A stretch of 6,877 bases of DNA, taken from positions 1 through 6,877 of the forward strand of contig CAYPKG010000070.1 in NCBI GenBank assembly GCA_964411275.1, written 5' to 3'. Source of the stretch: CAYPKG01 sp964411275. Lineage in GTDB: Bacteria; Bacillota; Clostridia; Christensenellales; CAG-138. Below, in pieces: positions 6,746-6,877 of the stretch (the stretch's first letter is position 1; each line of letters begins with the position of its first letter). Both the position numbers and the translations under genes were made by a program. The notes under the pieces are model-generated. The model was not told the origin of the DNA. It was given only the letters and a program-made list of their open reading frames with translations, and did no database searches.

Positions 6746-6787
6746 ATCGATAGAAAACCAAGATGGAATAGAATTCTTGAACTTGTT
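6730..6787. repeat. Short inverted/direct repeat pair in the operon leader
   Basis: CTTGTTCAAG (6730-6739) is a 4-2-4 palindrome. GTTCAAG (6733-6739) is inverted relative to CTTGAAC (6776-6782), and ACTTGTT occurs directly at both 6729-6735 and 6781-6787. The copies flank the upstream side of the candidate promoter, so they could be operator sites. The arms are only seven bases, so chance is not excluded. Confidence 0.3.
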
Positions 6788-6877
6788 TCTCCGCTGCCAC
6801 AGAAGGTGTCATAAAGGTTTTCACTTTAGGTAGTTGTCTTGTTTTGTGCGGTAATACGGCATAGCTCAGCCACAGGC

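Larger units (their letters stand above)
6682..6877. other. Upstream non-coding leader, no supported gene
   Basis: This right-edge stretch holds the leader of the operon. Its composition is more AT-rich than the genes around the candidate promoter (6716-6745). It contains the palindrome CTTGTTCAAG (6730-6739) and, about 40 bases away, CTTGAAC overlapping CTTGTT (6776-6787). Only short open frames are present; one minus-strand frame runs off the edge and ends at 6735, but resembles nothing I know. Confidence 0.4.

Noticed and set aside
6735..6875. Minus-strand open frame of 46 codons entering from the right edge and ending in TGA at 6737-6735, which could be the tail of an upstream gene.
   Set aside because: It resembles no family I recognise, is short enough to occur by chance, and overlaps the likely promoter and repeat region.
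1..6877. Mobile elements, CRISPR arrays, tRNA or rRNA genes.
   Set aside because: I saw no transposase, terminal inverted repeats, spaced direct repeats, or RNA gene signatures on either strand.

Overview
The window looks like part of a cell-envelope gene cluster from a Gram-positive, anaerobe-like Firmicute, probably a Clostridia-type gut organism. The reasons are purine-rich Shine-Dalgarno sites (GGAGGG, AAGGAGG), a YidC/Oxa1 domain without a lipobox signal peptide, a TagD-type glycerol-3-phosphate cytidylyltransferase, and tight one-directional gene packing. This placement is inference; no rRNA or other marker gene is present.

All five supported genes lie on the minus strand and read from right to left as one probable operon. 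(1) 6681-6409 encodes a 90-residue membrane protein with a signal peptide followed by a YIDP motif. (2) 6412-4808 overlaps it by ATGA and encodes a five-helix membrane protein with an extracytoplasmic alkaline-phosphatase/sulfatase-superfamily domain (LtaS-like layout). (3) 4709-3393 encodes a fusion of a glycerol-3-phosphate cytidylyltransferase with a Gfo/Idh/MocA-type oxidoreductase-like domain. (4) 3351-1624 encodes a second, paralogous membrane sulfatase-like protein. (5) 1618 to beyond the left edge encodes a YidC/Oxa1 insertase-like membrane domain fused in frame to a CDP-glycerol glycerophosphotransferase-like (TagB/TagF-type) domain. The last gene is cut by the window edge; 539 residues are visible. 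The roughly 195 bases at 6682-6877 hold the leader and a weak candidate promoter, with no gene I can support.

Taken together the genes suggest a glycerophosphate-containing surface polymer or decoration. Gene 3 would make CDP-glycerol in the cytosol. The cytosolic C-terminal half of gene 5 would transfer glycerophosphate from it. The two LtaS-like proteins could transfer or remove a phospho-substituent on the outer face. The oxidoreductase half of gene 3 may be non-catalytic or altered, because its EKP motif reads ETP. The substrate and product of the pathway cannot be read from the sequence.

The most unusual element is the YidC-glycerophosphotransferase fusion. A run of nine A residues in the mRNA falls exactly in the linker between its two domains and could allow slippage that releases the YidC part alone. 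Gene 2 stops at a CCC-TGA site, and the +1 frame continues with a sequence resembling the usual C-terminal end of its family.
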